Shown here: positions 49,898-60,521 of the stretch, one piece after another
Numbering within the stretch: the stretch's first letter is position 1
Layout of the letters: every line of letters begins with the position of its first letter
Origin: Cotesia glomerata
Taxonomy: Eukaryota > Arthropoda > Insecta > Hymenoptera > Braconidae
Assembly: GCF_020080835.1 (NCBI RefSeq)
Contig: NC_058160.1
Coordinates: 26,151,152 to 26,215,151, forward strand
Length of the DNA stretch: 64,000 nucleotides
Direction: 5' to 3'
Notes under the pieces: generated by a model
The model's input: the letters and a program-made list of their open reading frames with translations, nothing else
The model's database searches: none
What the model was told of the DNA's origin: nothing
Made by a program: the position numbers and the translations under genes

Positions 49898-51206
49898 TCT
49901 ATATTATTAAGAGAATAAGCAAAATTGTGGCCAATAGTCAATTTATGATGATGAATATTTAGGCTGCATTCGAAAATACTCTATATCTCTAGATACATAA
50001 TTAAGAAATGACCTTGTGTCTCGTGAACTATTGACATTTTTAAAGATATTAGCTCATCCCGATGTTACACTCATCGAGACCTTTCATTTGAGTACCCATA
50101 TCATTTTTGATATATTTTATATATTTATATATATGTATATATAAAAAATATATCAAAATGCATGTGGGTACTCAAATAAAAGCTCTTGATGAGTGTAACA
50201 TCGGAATGAGCTTATATCTTTAAAAAAGTCAATAGTTAAAAAAGTACAGTGCACGGAGAGAAAAGAATAGAACTCATTTCTATGTAGAATGGTAACCATT
50301 ACCATGTTACATAGTAACGGAAATTTTTGTGAGAACCCTGTGTAAATTTGCTAATAAAAATCTTAACAATTATGATAAAAATATGAACAATCACTCATTC
50401 GATGTGGAATGAAATTCTGAAAATAATGTTGTTTTTTTATTTTTTTGATGAAAATTTCAATTTGTTATTAACAAAAAACATAACCAAAATAAAAAATCTC
50501 AGTTTTTCGTAAATAACTCAATAACTATTGGTGATATCAAAAATCGGAAAAAAGATTCTTAAAGAGGAGGAAATTTCTGAAAAAAAGTCTTGACTCCCGG
50601 AACTCTATCTTGAAAAACAACAATTTTTATTTAATGTTGAAAATAGGGTTCCGTGCGACTTTAGTCACACGGCCGCGCCGATGCTAAAATACGACAGCAG
50701 TTGCGCGGAACCCTATTTTCAATATTAAATAAAAATTATTGTTTTTCAAGCTAGAGTTCCGGGAGTCAAGACTTTTTTCCAGAAATTTCCTCCTCTTTAA
50801 GAATCTTTTTTCCGATTTTTGATATCACCCATAGTTATTGAGTTATTTACGAAAAACTGAGATTTTTTATTTTGGTTATGTTTTTTGTTAATAACAAATT
50901 GAAATTTTCATCAAAAAAATAAAAAAACAACAACATTATTTTCAGAATTTCATTCCGCATCGAATGAGTGATTGTTCATATTTTTATCATAATTTCTAAG
51001 ATTTTTATTAGCAAATTTACACAGGGTTCTCACAAAAATTTCCGTTACTATGTAACATGGTAATGGTTACCATTCTACATAGGAATGAGTTCTATTTTTT
51101 TCTCTCCGTGTGCAGTTTAACAAAAGTCATTATTTAATAAAGCAAAATATTATTCATTTATAGTTCACAAATTACGGCAGTCACATAGTGACTGCAAGGT
51201 TGCTAG
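49898..51206 (+). mobile_element. Non-autonomous Helitron, family H1, copy C, carrying a nested palindrome
   Basis: It starts TCTATATTATTAAGAGAATA between A and T. It ends with hairpin GCAGTCAC-ATA-GTGACTGC, AAGGTTG, then CTAG and T. The core inverted repeat is at about 50050-50210. The 3' part is split by the 859-bp palindrome at 50252-51110; without it this copy is about 450 bp. Non-coding. Confidence 0.88.
50252..51110. mobile_element. 859-bp near-perfect palindromic element
   Basis: Arms of about 400 bp (50252-50655 and 50704-51110) are nearly identical in inverted orientation. Tips are CACGGAGAGAAAAGAATAG and its complement; the centre has GGGTTCCGTGCGACTTTAG opposite GCGCGGAACCC. TG, not TA, flanks both sides. 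It contains no coding frame. Low arm divergence suggests recent insertion or arm gene conversion. Confidence 0.88.
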
Positions 51207-53444
51207 TTTCTATTATTTTTGTAAGACAAAAATTCGACACAAAACTTAATCAGACTTATGGTAGTGTCAAAAATAATGTTTACTCCAAAATTTATAACAT
51301 TAGACTTGACTCTCTTGTAAGGAGACAATTTTACAATCATGCGCCTCCTGTTGGAAATTTTGGAAACTACCTTTAATCGAAAAATTATATACGGGCATAC
51401 ATGATTATATCAGACCTGATGTGGTCATATCAGAACACATGTGAACATATTGAAAATCAAAAATTATACATGGATACATCAAAAATTTTTCACGGAAAAT
51501 TATGGAAATAAATTGATGTAAAATTTACTTTATTAAAAAAATATTGTAAAAGATTATTAAACTTATGTCATTCATCAATCTAATAACTAATAACATATTT
51601 CAATGTATCGATGTCTGTATTATAAGTAAAATTGTGTGCCGTGTTTAATCGTTCCATTGGCATGGATATTGACTATATACACCCGGGCAATTTGTAGAGG
51701 CACGACGACAGTCGGTGATCATCGAGGGAGTTTTACCGGCGCCAGTATGTAGAGACAGCAGTGGCACACTCTGGTTTCATAGGAGCTGCTCCGATGCATA
51801 TAATACAGATACAGAGTGTCTTTTCTCCGCTGAATGGGACTCATATAACGCTTGAATGCTCTCAGACTCGATATTGGGCCCCTGAGAATATACTAGTCAC
51901 CGTGCAGTCCTATAATAATGTATAATATAATAAGTAATAGACGCCCGATACTGACTAGAACTACCATGAGAATAAAATGGAAGTAAAATTTATAAAGAGA
52001 CGGGATGTCTGTAACATAAGTGAGACCGAGATATGAAAATAAAAATAAATTCAGAAACCCAACAGCTGTCATTGCTCTACTAGAAGTTTTTTCTTCACGT
52101 CATTCACGATACTTACGTCTCATGCATTGCTGGATATACTATTTACTGTAGTCTGTCTGACAATTCAAGAAAAAGATAAGCAAATTTTGACTCTTTAGGC
52201 TCGGAAAATTTCTCGATTAAATAAAAATTTGGTTAAAAAGTTTCTTTGCTTGATTGAAGATGATCTAATTCTTCAAAATGATTTTTATGGTCCAAAATTT
52301 TCTATCGTGAGTTAATTTAATTTTTCTAACGGTGCAAATCTGATAGAAAAAAAATTCATAGTAAATTTTGCTCTTTTTTTGTCTCTAAAAATTTTAAAAA
52401 TCCCATTAAACTGCAATAATTTCTCAAATCGTTGTAAAATATCTATTTAATTTGACACAAATAAAATGTTTGAAGTTTTAATCAGACGTATCAATGAAAT
52501 CCCCTGTTACTAAAATCACAACGTACATATTAGACACATATATGGATGTTATATACACTGAATAACATAATAACATAATACAATATACAATATATATCAG
52601 ATAAAGACATAGATATATAAATATATGTACTCACATTTGTGATGTACAATATATAAAGGAGCTCTAGGGGAAAAGAAATTGACACATCCTAAAAGCTATT
52701 GCAAGCATTTGCACGATGAATTATCTCCAGTTGACTAACTGCATACCTAATCCATTACATTTGGTAATAATAGTTGTAATAAGTCAGTCGAAAAGTTAAC
52801 GTCATTGATAGAAACATAACGCTTGCGCGTACATGATAGTCACGCATGAGTCCGCTTATTCTTTACCTGCCAACTCGTTAATAAAATTTGATGTTCTGGA
52901 AAATTAGCTCTCAATTACCTTTTCGGGGGCTTTCATTATTGTTCTTCATCCCCTTACACATTATAGTAATAGTAATAAGTTTTGTATATAAAGTTGAATC
53001 GGTGAGGAAAAAATGACTTATTTCCTCTATTGAATACGTAAATTCAATTGAAAGACCAATCAGATACGCTTACGTTATGAGTTATGACATATTGCATTGA
53101 ATTATCTCCACAAATGGAATTGATATTTTGTATAAGTGTGAGTAAAAGTAATTCATTATTCATTTATTGCGATACTAAGTGACGATAGCTATTACATTTC
53201 AGTATTTCATAAAAATCACGTGATATAATTAAATTTTTTTTATCCTTACTATACTCAAGTGATTTGTAATTTTACTCAATAATAATTCAATAATACCCTC
53301 AGGCTTCCTCAAACTAAGTTCTTTTTCTTTAGGCTCCAAAATTCATGGAAATACTCTGTTTTCGTCATTGAACATTTGTTTTTTTTTTAGTTTTAATTAA
53401 TCAAAAGTATAACGAGATCAATTCAAATATGACCAACACTAATA
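51207..53444. other. Gene desert segment, with CTCF-like motif and islands
   Basis: GCGCCTCCTGTTGGA at about 51340-51354 and the following CTTTAATCGAAAAATTATA repeat a module at 46462-46519. A family V end follows (51395-51480). An island of even composition lies at 51650-52110. Degenerate MITE traces are at 52165-52340. No coding exon is supported. Confidence 0.4.
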
Positions 53445-53748
53445 CACTGAAAAAAACTACTCTATTTAAACAAAAAGAAATATTCTCTTCAAAATTGCAC
53501 TCTAGTTATCGAAGTAAAAAATTTTTTATTCTTTTTTACTCCATATATTGTTTTTCAATATCGCTTTCGATTAAATCTTATAAAGATAACATATTTTTAT
53601 TAAAGGATAAAAAATTTTCAAAGGTAAAAAAAATTATTAAAAAAAAAAAAATAAATTCTTGAATCAAAACAACAGATTCTCTTCAAATTCAAAAAAATTT
53701 TAGTTTTAGCTCAACAATATTTCTTTTAAACTAAGTAGTTTTTTTTTA
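53445..53748. mobile_element. Degenerate MITE, CACTGAAAAAAACTACT ends
   Basis: CACTGAAAAAAACTACTCTA at the left faces ACTAAGTAGTTTTTTTTTAA at the right. Body halves are only partly complementary. It is related to the short hairpin at 36813-36885. Confidence 0.55.
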
Positions 53749-53752
53749 ATCT

Positions 53753-54251
53753 ACACAGAAGAAATAATTAACTTGAATGAAGAGAAAAATTTTTGAACCA
53801 AGAAAGTAATTTTGAAAAGTTTAATCTCTACTGACTTCTAAAATTGTAAAATTAATAATTATGTTTAAAATTGTATTACTTAAATCTTAAATTAATCTTA
53901 AACTAATTTTAAATCTCAAATCTTTACCATTCTATGATGTTATAACTTGTAAAAATTTATATTGAATCTTTGTATTATTGTTATTATATTATACTATTCA
54001 TATTTTATAATACAGTCATCTCAAATAATATTGTATTAAAATACCTTGCCATTTGGCCTGTGCCTTGGCATATATTACTAATAAATAAATAAATAAGTTT
54101 CATTGCCTTAAATCAAGACGAAAAATTCTTGAATCAAGTAAAATTTACTTAAACCAACAAAAATTTCTTAGTTTAAGAATTTCCCTACTCAAATCAAGAA
54201 GATATAGTTCTTCAAAAATATTAACTTGATTCGAGTAAATTTTTTTTTCTG
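53753..54251. mobile_element. MITE interrupted by a LINE 3' fragment
   Basis: Left tip CACAGAAGAAATAATTAACT and right tip AACTTGATTCGAGTAAATTT then TTCTG, with TA flanks, mark a tgattcaaga-type MITE. Between about 53822 and 54096 is an unrelated insert ending GCCTTGGCATATATTAC and (AATA)n, the 3' end of a LINE similar to that in MRE11 intron 3. Confidence 0.6.
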
Positions 54252-54540
54252 TATAGTTTCACCCTAGTATAGTCAAAACCACCCCTGCCCCCTTTTCACA
54301 CTTCTAATATTTAAATGAAGTGCAGTGGTGTGATAATTAATCACTAGATGAGTAACAGTATTTCCTTCAAACCGGTCAAGAAAAATGTGTTTATGTTTAA
54401 CTACCAAATAAACAAAAACAAACCTGAAATATAGGGTTTGTTATTTAGATAAAATACTAAACTCGGTAAGAGTAAAGTTATCCAGTAGCATTATAGTCGC
54501 CCTGTTTTCTGAAAATAAGGTACACGGACATTAACTAAAG
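54252..54540. other. AT-rich unassigned DNA
   Basis: No feature recognised. It leads into the GC-richer HGTX promoter area. Confidence 0.4.
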
Positions 54541-55250
54541 TGTAGTTTGTAAGTGGTGCAAGTCAACAGTAACGTCCGGCAAAGTGAGAATAAGGATTGT
54601 GACGTAATGTGTGTGCTGGAAGCATATATCCCACTTTATTTCTCTTTACTCTTTTACTATCTCCTAACTCTAACCTCGAGTCGTCTATCGGGACTAGACT
54701 CAGTCCCGAGTCCTTCTATTCTACCTCAGCTACACAACACCAGGATGAGTATAATAATAAGTACTCCACACGTACATAATACAGGGTTGGAGCTGAGCTT
54801 AGTGCGCGCGCCGGTCTACTCTTGTTTTATTCAGTCGGGATCATAAATTACAAGTTTAAACACACAATGAAAGACATTTAACAAGAACCTAACGCGAGAT
54901 TGAGAGGCCACGCCCCGCGAGCGCGGTTAACTTCCGCAGTAGCGGGAATCAAGTTCTCCAATAGCGTCTCTGGTCCCGCCCTCTCCAGATCTGCTCCTCC
55001 AGCGCGCTACTGCACAATCCCTGTCCAGAATCTTCCCCTCTGGCGATTCCCAGCCGCCTATTGGGTCCGGACTGCGGGAGCGAGAGAGAACCCGAACACA
55101 CACCAGCGGGGGTGAAAATCCTGAAAACGGTCCAACGAACAAGAGATGCACCTCGCATTCCACTCGTTCCACTCGTAGGTGCCGCGCACTGTACGCACTT
55201 CCGACACGCGTTTACTCATCCATCCTTTTCAATTTACTTAACTTTAAATT
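54541..55250 (+). promoter_or_regulatory. Putative HGTX promoter / CpG-rich region
   Basis: This is the most GC-rich non-coding block of the desert side, with many CpGs. It contains GGCCACGCCCCGCGAGCGCG (about 54906-54925, Sp/KLF-like CACGCCC), and TTCAGTCGGGATC at about 54829, matching the arthropod initiator TCAGT. It lies 0.7-1.4 kb upstream of the HGTX start codon. Open frames on both strands here are by-products of composition. Promoter function is inferred. Confidence 0.45.
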
Positions 55251-55940
55251 ATTATTGTCAACATTAATAGTAACTTCTATTTGTTGTTAAATTAATAACA
55301 AAAAAATTGTTTAAATTTTGTGAAAATTTTAAATAATTAGTCAATTGTTCAGATTTTTTTTTCGTACTTCTATAACTAAAATATTTTATTTGGTTATTTG
55401 AACAATACGAATTCTGGATCCTTAAAAAATTGGGAGAAACCTTAAAGTGGAAATAAAAATGAATAATAACTGTGCTTAAGTGTGTTTGTGATTTTTTCTG
55501 ACTTGTGACTTATTTTTACGTGATAAGTGTTTTAATTAATTAATTAATTAATAATATACATAGCTAATAAAATTTGACAAGTTAACTTGGTTAATTTTGG
55601 AGCTGAGATTGTCAAATTATCAAAATATTCACAACACATAGTAATTATTACTATTTAAGATTGTAATTGTCTGCTTATAAACTTTGTCTACTTGTCGTAC
55701 AATTGTTTGAAACAATTTAAGTGATTGTATCAATGTATAATTGGAATTAATTAATATTTAGACAGTCTAAATGCCATAAGTAAGCTTTGTATAAAAATAA
55801 TCCGGACACAAAGGACGTAAAAACTGGATATTGCATCGACAGCAAAGCCTCTAGACTACTCTGGATTTGGCCGTACGGATTGTCCATCGCCAGACGATAA
55901 TCGGACCACGTCATCAGCGAATTATTATGCACGTTGCGAG
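55251..55940 (+). other. HGTX 5' leader, probable
   Basis: AT-rich DNA between the promoter-like block and the HGTX ATG. The last 150 bases (about 55790-55940) are of balanced composition and remain open in the HGTX frame for some way upstream of the ATG, so an upstream spliced start cannot be excluded. Confidence 0.4.
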
Positions 55941-56904
55941 ATGGTGTGCTCCGTGACCAGCGCCGAGAGCCTCCGTAATAGCGGTATAACAGAGGCCACT
56001 CGTGTTCATCATCATACTCTGGATACATCGTCCCATAATACTAATAATAACAATAATAACAACAATAATAACAATATTTCTGGAGGTAGTGGTGTGAATC
56101 ACCCATTGGTCCTTGAAGTGAGAGACAGAAGTGAAATAATAGACGCAATGTCATCGCTAAGTGATGCCCACAGAAGAAACGGGCATATGGACGGCGACCG
56201 AAGTTCTTCCGCAGGGTCATCACTGGGATCTTGTTCGCCACCGCCAGCTTCGAGCCACTCGCCGCCTCCGCCCCGGCCACCTTGGCTCCACGATTTTCAT
56301 GCTGCGGCTTCACCTCACGTGTTGCAATTCCTAAATTTGAGTGGTGGGGGCATGCTAGCGGCTAGCCAACCGCTTGCTGCGCTCCACTCGATGGCCGAAC
56401 GGAGCCATCAGCACCAACAACAGCAGCAGCAATTGCAGCAACAGCATGCGGCTCAGCTTCAGCGGCAGTCTATTGGACTGGGACAGATAAATTCAACACC
56501 TCCGCAGGGCCAAGCGTCGCCTACTGGCAGTGGAAAACATAGCCCAGCTACTTCTGTTACTTCGGTAGGCAGCAATCCGCACGGCATTGACAATATTCTA
56601 TCCCGGCCCGCTGCTACTCATCCTCAGGTTCCTTCATCGGCGGCTCACGCGCTCGCGTCTACTCCCAGCCATCCGCAGCACTTGGCTGCGCCGAGATATG
56701 GAATGCATGCGGGTTTCACTGCTTCTGCAGGTTTGTTTCTTTGGTTTGGGAATTATTTTTTATGGATAGAATTTGACTGTGGATTTTTTTTAGGACTCGG
56801 ACAGTTTCAGCAGAGGACAGAAGCTCGACATCCGGCTGTTTACTGGCCAGGATTGCAGGGACTTGTTAGTGATCCTCTGGCATGGCGAGCTCGGTTACAT
56901 TCCT
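55941..56904 (+). CDS. HGTX: HGTX/Nkx6 homeobox protein, N-terminal exons only
   Basis: Two coding exons, 55941-56730 and 56794-56904, encode the first 300 residues; the frame continues past donor T/GTAAGT. Identifying signs are the eh1-like repressor motif HGIDNILSRP (about residues 214-223; vertebrate NKX6 has HGINDILSRP) and VYWPGLQGL with WRARL before the exon end, as in NKX6. Low-complexity tracts are polyAsn (about 34-45), a Pro-rich stretch and polyGln (about 157-166). The homeodomain, expected downstream, is not in the window. Known role: a nuclear repressor patterning neural tissue. Intron 1 is only 63 bp and frame-neutral. Another eh1-bearing NK gene is possible but less likely. Confidence 0.8.
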
Positions 56905-56954
56905 GTAAGTTGTTTATTATTTATGTGATTTTAAGTAAATTTAAAAGAAAAATA

Positions 56955-57477
56955 CACTGATAGAAGGATTTGTTGATTTTTAATGAGCTTAATTAATTAT
57001 TGGTAAATTATTTTTTAACATTTGATATTTTAATATCTTTTTATTTAGAGTTAATAAATAATTTATTAACAATTGATGAATAGTTAAAAAATTTTATTAA
57101 CTACTGATCAATATTCTTTTTAATTGTTAATAAACATTTATTTGGAACCTTAAAAAAGCGGATGTCGAAGTTTTATTTTGACACTTTTTGTAACGTCGTA
57201 ACTTGAATAGACTAAAAAATTCCAATAGATCAGGTAGATTAATTGTTTTTCTATAAAATATAATGTAACAAATAAAATAAATATTGAAGAGTAATAAATC
57301 ATTGATTAGATAATATTTTATTTTATATAAATTATAAATATAATCTTGCAAGTGAGACATTCAATTCAAAATATATTTATCAACTGTTAATAAATTGAGT
57401 TTTCTCCACAAAAATTTTTGTTAATAGTTAACAAATAATTGCTTCTATTCAATAAATTAAAAAATTCTTCTATCAGT
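56955..57477. mobile_element. MITE with CACTGATAGAAGG ends in the HGTX intron
   Basis: The left end CACTGATAGAAGGATTTGTT and right end AAATTCTTCTATCAGT match the 31070-31330 element. The inner part is about twice as long and only partly self-complementary. It begins 50 bases past the HGTX exon 2 donor. Confidence 0.65.
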
Positions 57478-59842
57478 ACGTTAAAATTGATATTTACTTA
57501 TATTTTTACGCAGAAAAGAAAATTATTTAAGTCCAGAAAATTATTGAGAAAGACTAAAATAATTTTATTTAAAGTAAAAATTTTACTTTGTTCAAGACAA
57601 TTATTAATTTATTTTTTATGTACATCACAAAATTTTTGCTTTAAAATAGACCTCAAAGTTTACAACTCTTGAGGATTTAATTAAAATAGTAAAATTATTT
57701 AGCAAAAAAATTCTTAAGCAATTGAATCCTCAGTAATAACTGAAACAAAGTAAAATTTAATATTATTTTAGTATTAATATCTCAACATAAAACATTGAAT
57801 ATCGTTATCAAAGAATACAACTGTCAGTGATTATTTATGATAAAGATTCTTATCGAAAGTATGGAAAGATAAAAACAATTATAACGCAATCGTAGCCTGC
57901 AAGGGTTAATATTAAAATAACTCACGAGTAATAAAATAGTAATTATCAAAAATGATTAACGACGGTAATTACCATAAAGTTCCTAGAGTGTAATTAATAA
58001 TTATGAAGAGACATTGCCTAAAAATCTATTTAACCATGTAATACATCCTTTAAGAATGTTAACAGAAACGATAAAGTAAAACCGTAAAACCGCGTGGATT
58101 GTATACTTTAAGTGTACATTATAGGGCAACACGTGACATTCCCGCCCCTACTAGGCTTCAGAGCATAGATCAAGTCGGCGGTGGCACATGTGCCGGAATT
58201 TAAGGAGGGTGGTGATTTTCTCTATACATATATACACACATATATTTACTATAAATGTGTGTGACCACCGAGGGATCGGCTGGTTGTGGATTTGTGTGGT
58301 TGCTCAAGAAATATATATAATAGGACCGAACGGTAGCAGGCTGTGCCGTCGGATACAAAACACCGCGTTGAGATATTTGCTCATTTTTATTTTGTAACCA
58401 CTGTTATTATTGTTATTTTAGATTTTTATTGCTATCATTATTTAAAATTTAAATTATTGTATAATGAAAATCGTTAGCGAGTTAGCTATCAATCATTTTA
58501 ATATTTTTGTTTACCGGAAAATTTGACTGGATAATTTTTTAATTTAACTTAAAATCCCCATAAATTACCAACTAGATTTACATATCATTAAAACATTTAT
58601 ATGTTTTGTAAACACGGAACGACGGATTTATATAAGAATCCGATTTATAACTCGAGTGGAGGCAAATAATTGATTAGTAGGACATTAATTCAGAGTTTAC
58701 AATTAAAATTATAAACATTTAGTGAGTATAAAAAATATTTATCGAGAGATTCTGGTGGATTAAAATATTTTATTTACAGATAATATAGATCTTAGTTTAT
58801 TGTTAGAGTTAGTAGGGTATATTTTGTGATGTGTGCATGTGTGTGAGCGTTTTTCATCGTCGATCGAGTGCGATATGAGCCTCGTGAGGCCAAAACGATC
58901 GCCACGGGAGCAACACACCATCAGTGTTTATGCCTCTAACCGATACGAGTACTAGCGAATTCTTGATGGATAAAAGAGACTTCGACCTTATAGGTTTGAG
59001 TGTAATGTATAGTGCACACACATTGATATATATTGATACAGACACTGTTATAAAATGATTTAAGATATGTGTGTTTGTATTTTTCTTTTTGTGTATTATC
59101 CATATAAAAAGCATGTTCACTTTACTTGGAACATATAAAAGTTATCATAGAACGTCGAATCCCCGGAAAAGACATCGCGTTCATCTCAATCCTTATACTC
59201 GTGAAAAAAAATGTTATTGCGCCGAGTTGCTGACACGAGTATTTCGTTAGATTTAATTTAGCAATATTGTCTCCTTAAGTGTAGGGATAAGCTTTACTTT
59301 TTTTATTCTTATTATCATTATCATATTGAATAAATTTTTTTCGAGATGGTTTTTTATGATTCACCATCACCAATGCGTTCGTGAATTTAAATATTTATCT
59401 CGAGGATTATTAAAAAATTTATTTGTCGAGGGCTTCTGAGTTGTATAAAAAATAAAAATTTTTTTTAGTTTTTTATTTATCAATATTGATAAGATTGAAT
59501 TCGATAAACTGAAAAAAAAAATTAGTTGATTCAAGAGAAATTTTTTTGATCTAAAGATAAAATTATTTCGAAAAAACCCATTGTCTTGATTCAAAAATTT
59601 TTTGTTTAAAATCATTTTTTTAGTCAAGAAAAATTCTACATATTTGAGCAAGAGTATATTGTCTTTGTGAGATACAATCAAATTCTTAGAAAATTCAATT
59701 TCCAAAATCTGACAATAATTTGGTTCTCCTTTTAGAATTATATTTTTGAGTAGCCAGTATAAATAAAGCTTCGCCTGATGAATATTTAATTGTTCTGAGA
59801 GAAAAATTGTCGGAAATATTTTTATTGAACCAATTATTATTA
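57478..59842. other. HGTX intron 2, unassigned
   Basis: No homeobox exon was recognised on either strand. A balanced island at about 58085-58400 (CCGCGTGGATTG, GGTGGCACATGTGCCGG) may be regulatory. Another lies at 58840-58960. A degenerate tgattcaaga MITE is at about 59500-59720. The rest is AT-rich. Confidence 0.4.
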
Positions 59843-60521
59843 TCTATATTATTAAGATAATAAGCAAAATTTTGTTGCCAGTGTATTTAGATGATAAAAT
59901 GGGTTTTTACGGTTAAATTTGGTATCGTTGGAAAAGTCTTGACCTGGAGTTGTGCCTCGTCATGGTTTCATATCATTCTCATCAATAGTCAATTTACGAT
60001 GATAAGTATTTAGGCTGCATTCGAAAATGCTCTATCTCTAGATACATATAATTAAGAAATGACCCTGTATCTCGTGAACTATTGACATTTTTAAAGATAT
60101 AAGCTCATCCCGATGTTACACTCATCAAGGCCTTTCATTTAAGTACCCATATCAATTTTTCATATATTTTATATATTTATATATTTCACAAATACCATAT
60201 ATATAAAATATATAAAAAATGCCATGTTGGTACTCAAATGAAAGCTCTTGATGAGTGTAACATCGGAATGAGCTTATTTCTTTAAAATATATATTATACA
60301 TTATATATATGAATATATGAAAAATATATCAAAATGCATGTGGGTACTTAAATGAAAGCTCTTGATGAGCGTAACATCAGGATGAGCTTATATCTTTAAA
60401 AACATCGATAGTTAAAAAAGTACAGTGCAATTTAACAAAAGTAATTATTTAATAAAGCAATTTTTTATTTATTTATAGTTCACAAGTCACGGCAGTCACA
60501 CAGTGACGGCAAGGTTGCTAG
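59843..60521 (+). mobile_element. Non-autonomous Helitron, family H1, copy D
   Basis: It starts TCTATATTATTAAGATAATA and ends with hairpin GCAGTCACACAGTGACGGC, AAGGTTG, CTAG and T. The core inverted repeat is at about 60075-60270, with the right half repeated at about 60290-60400. It lies in the sense direction within the HGTX intron. Confidence 0.87.

Noticed and set aside
54553..55267. Overlapping frames on both strands in the GC-rich block before HGTX
   Set aside because: Their openness follows from GC content; frames overlap on both strands and match nothing.
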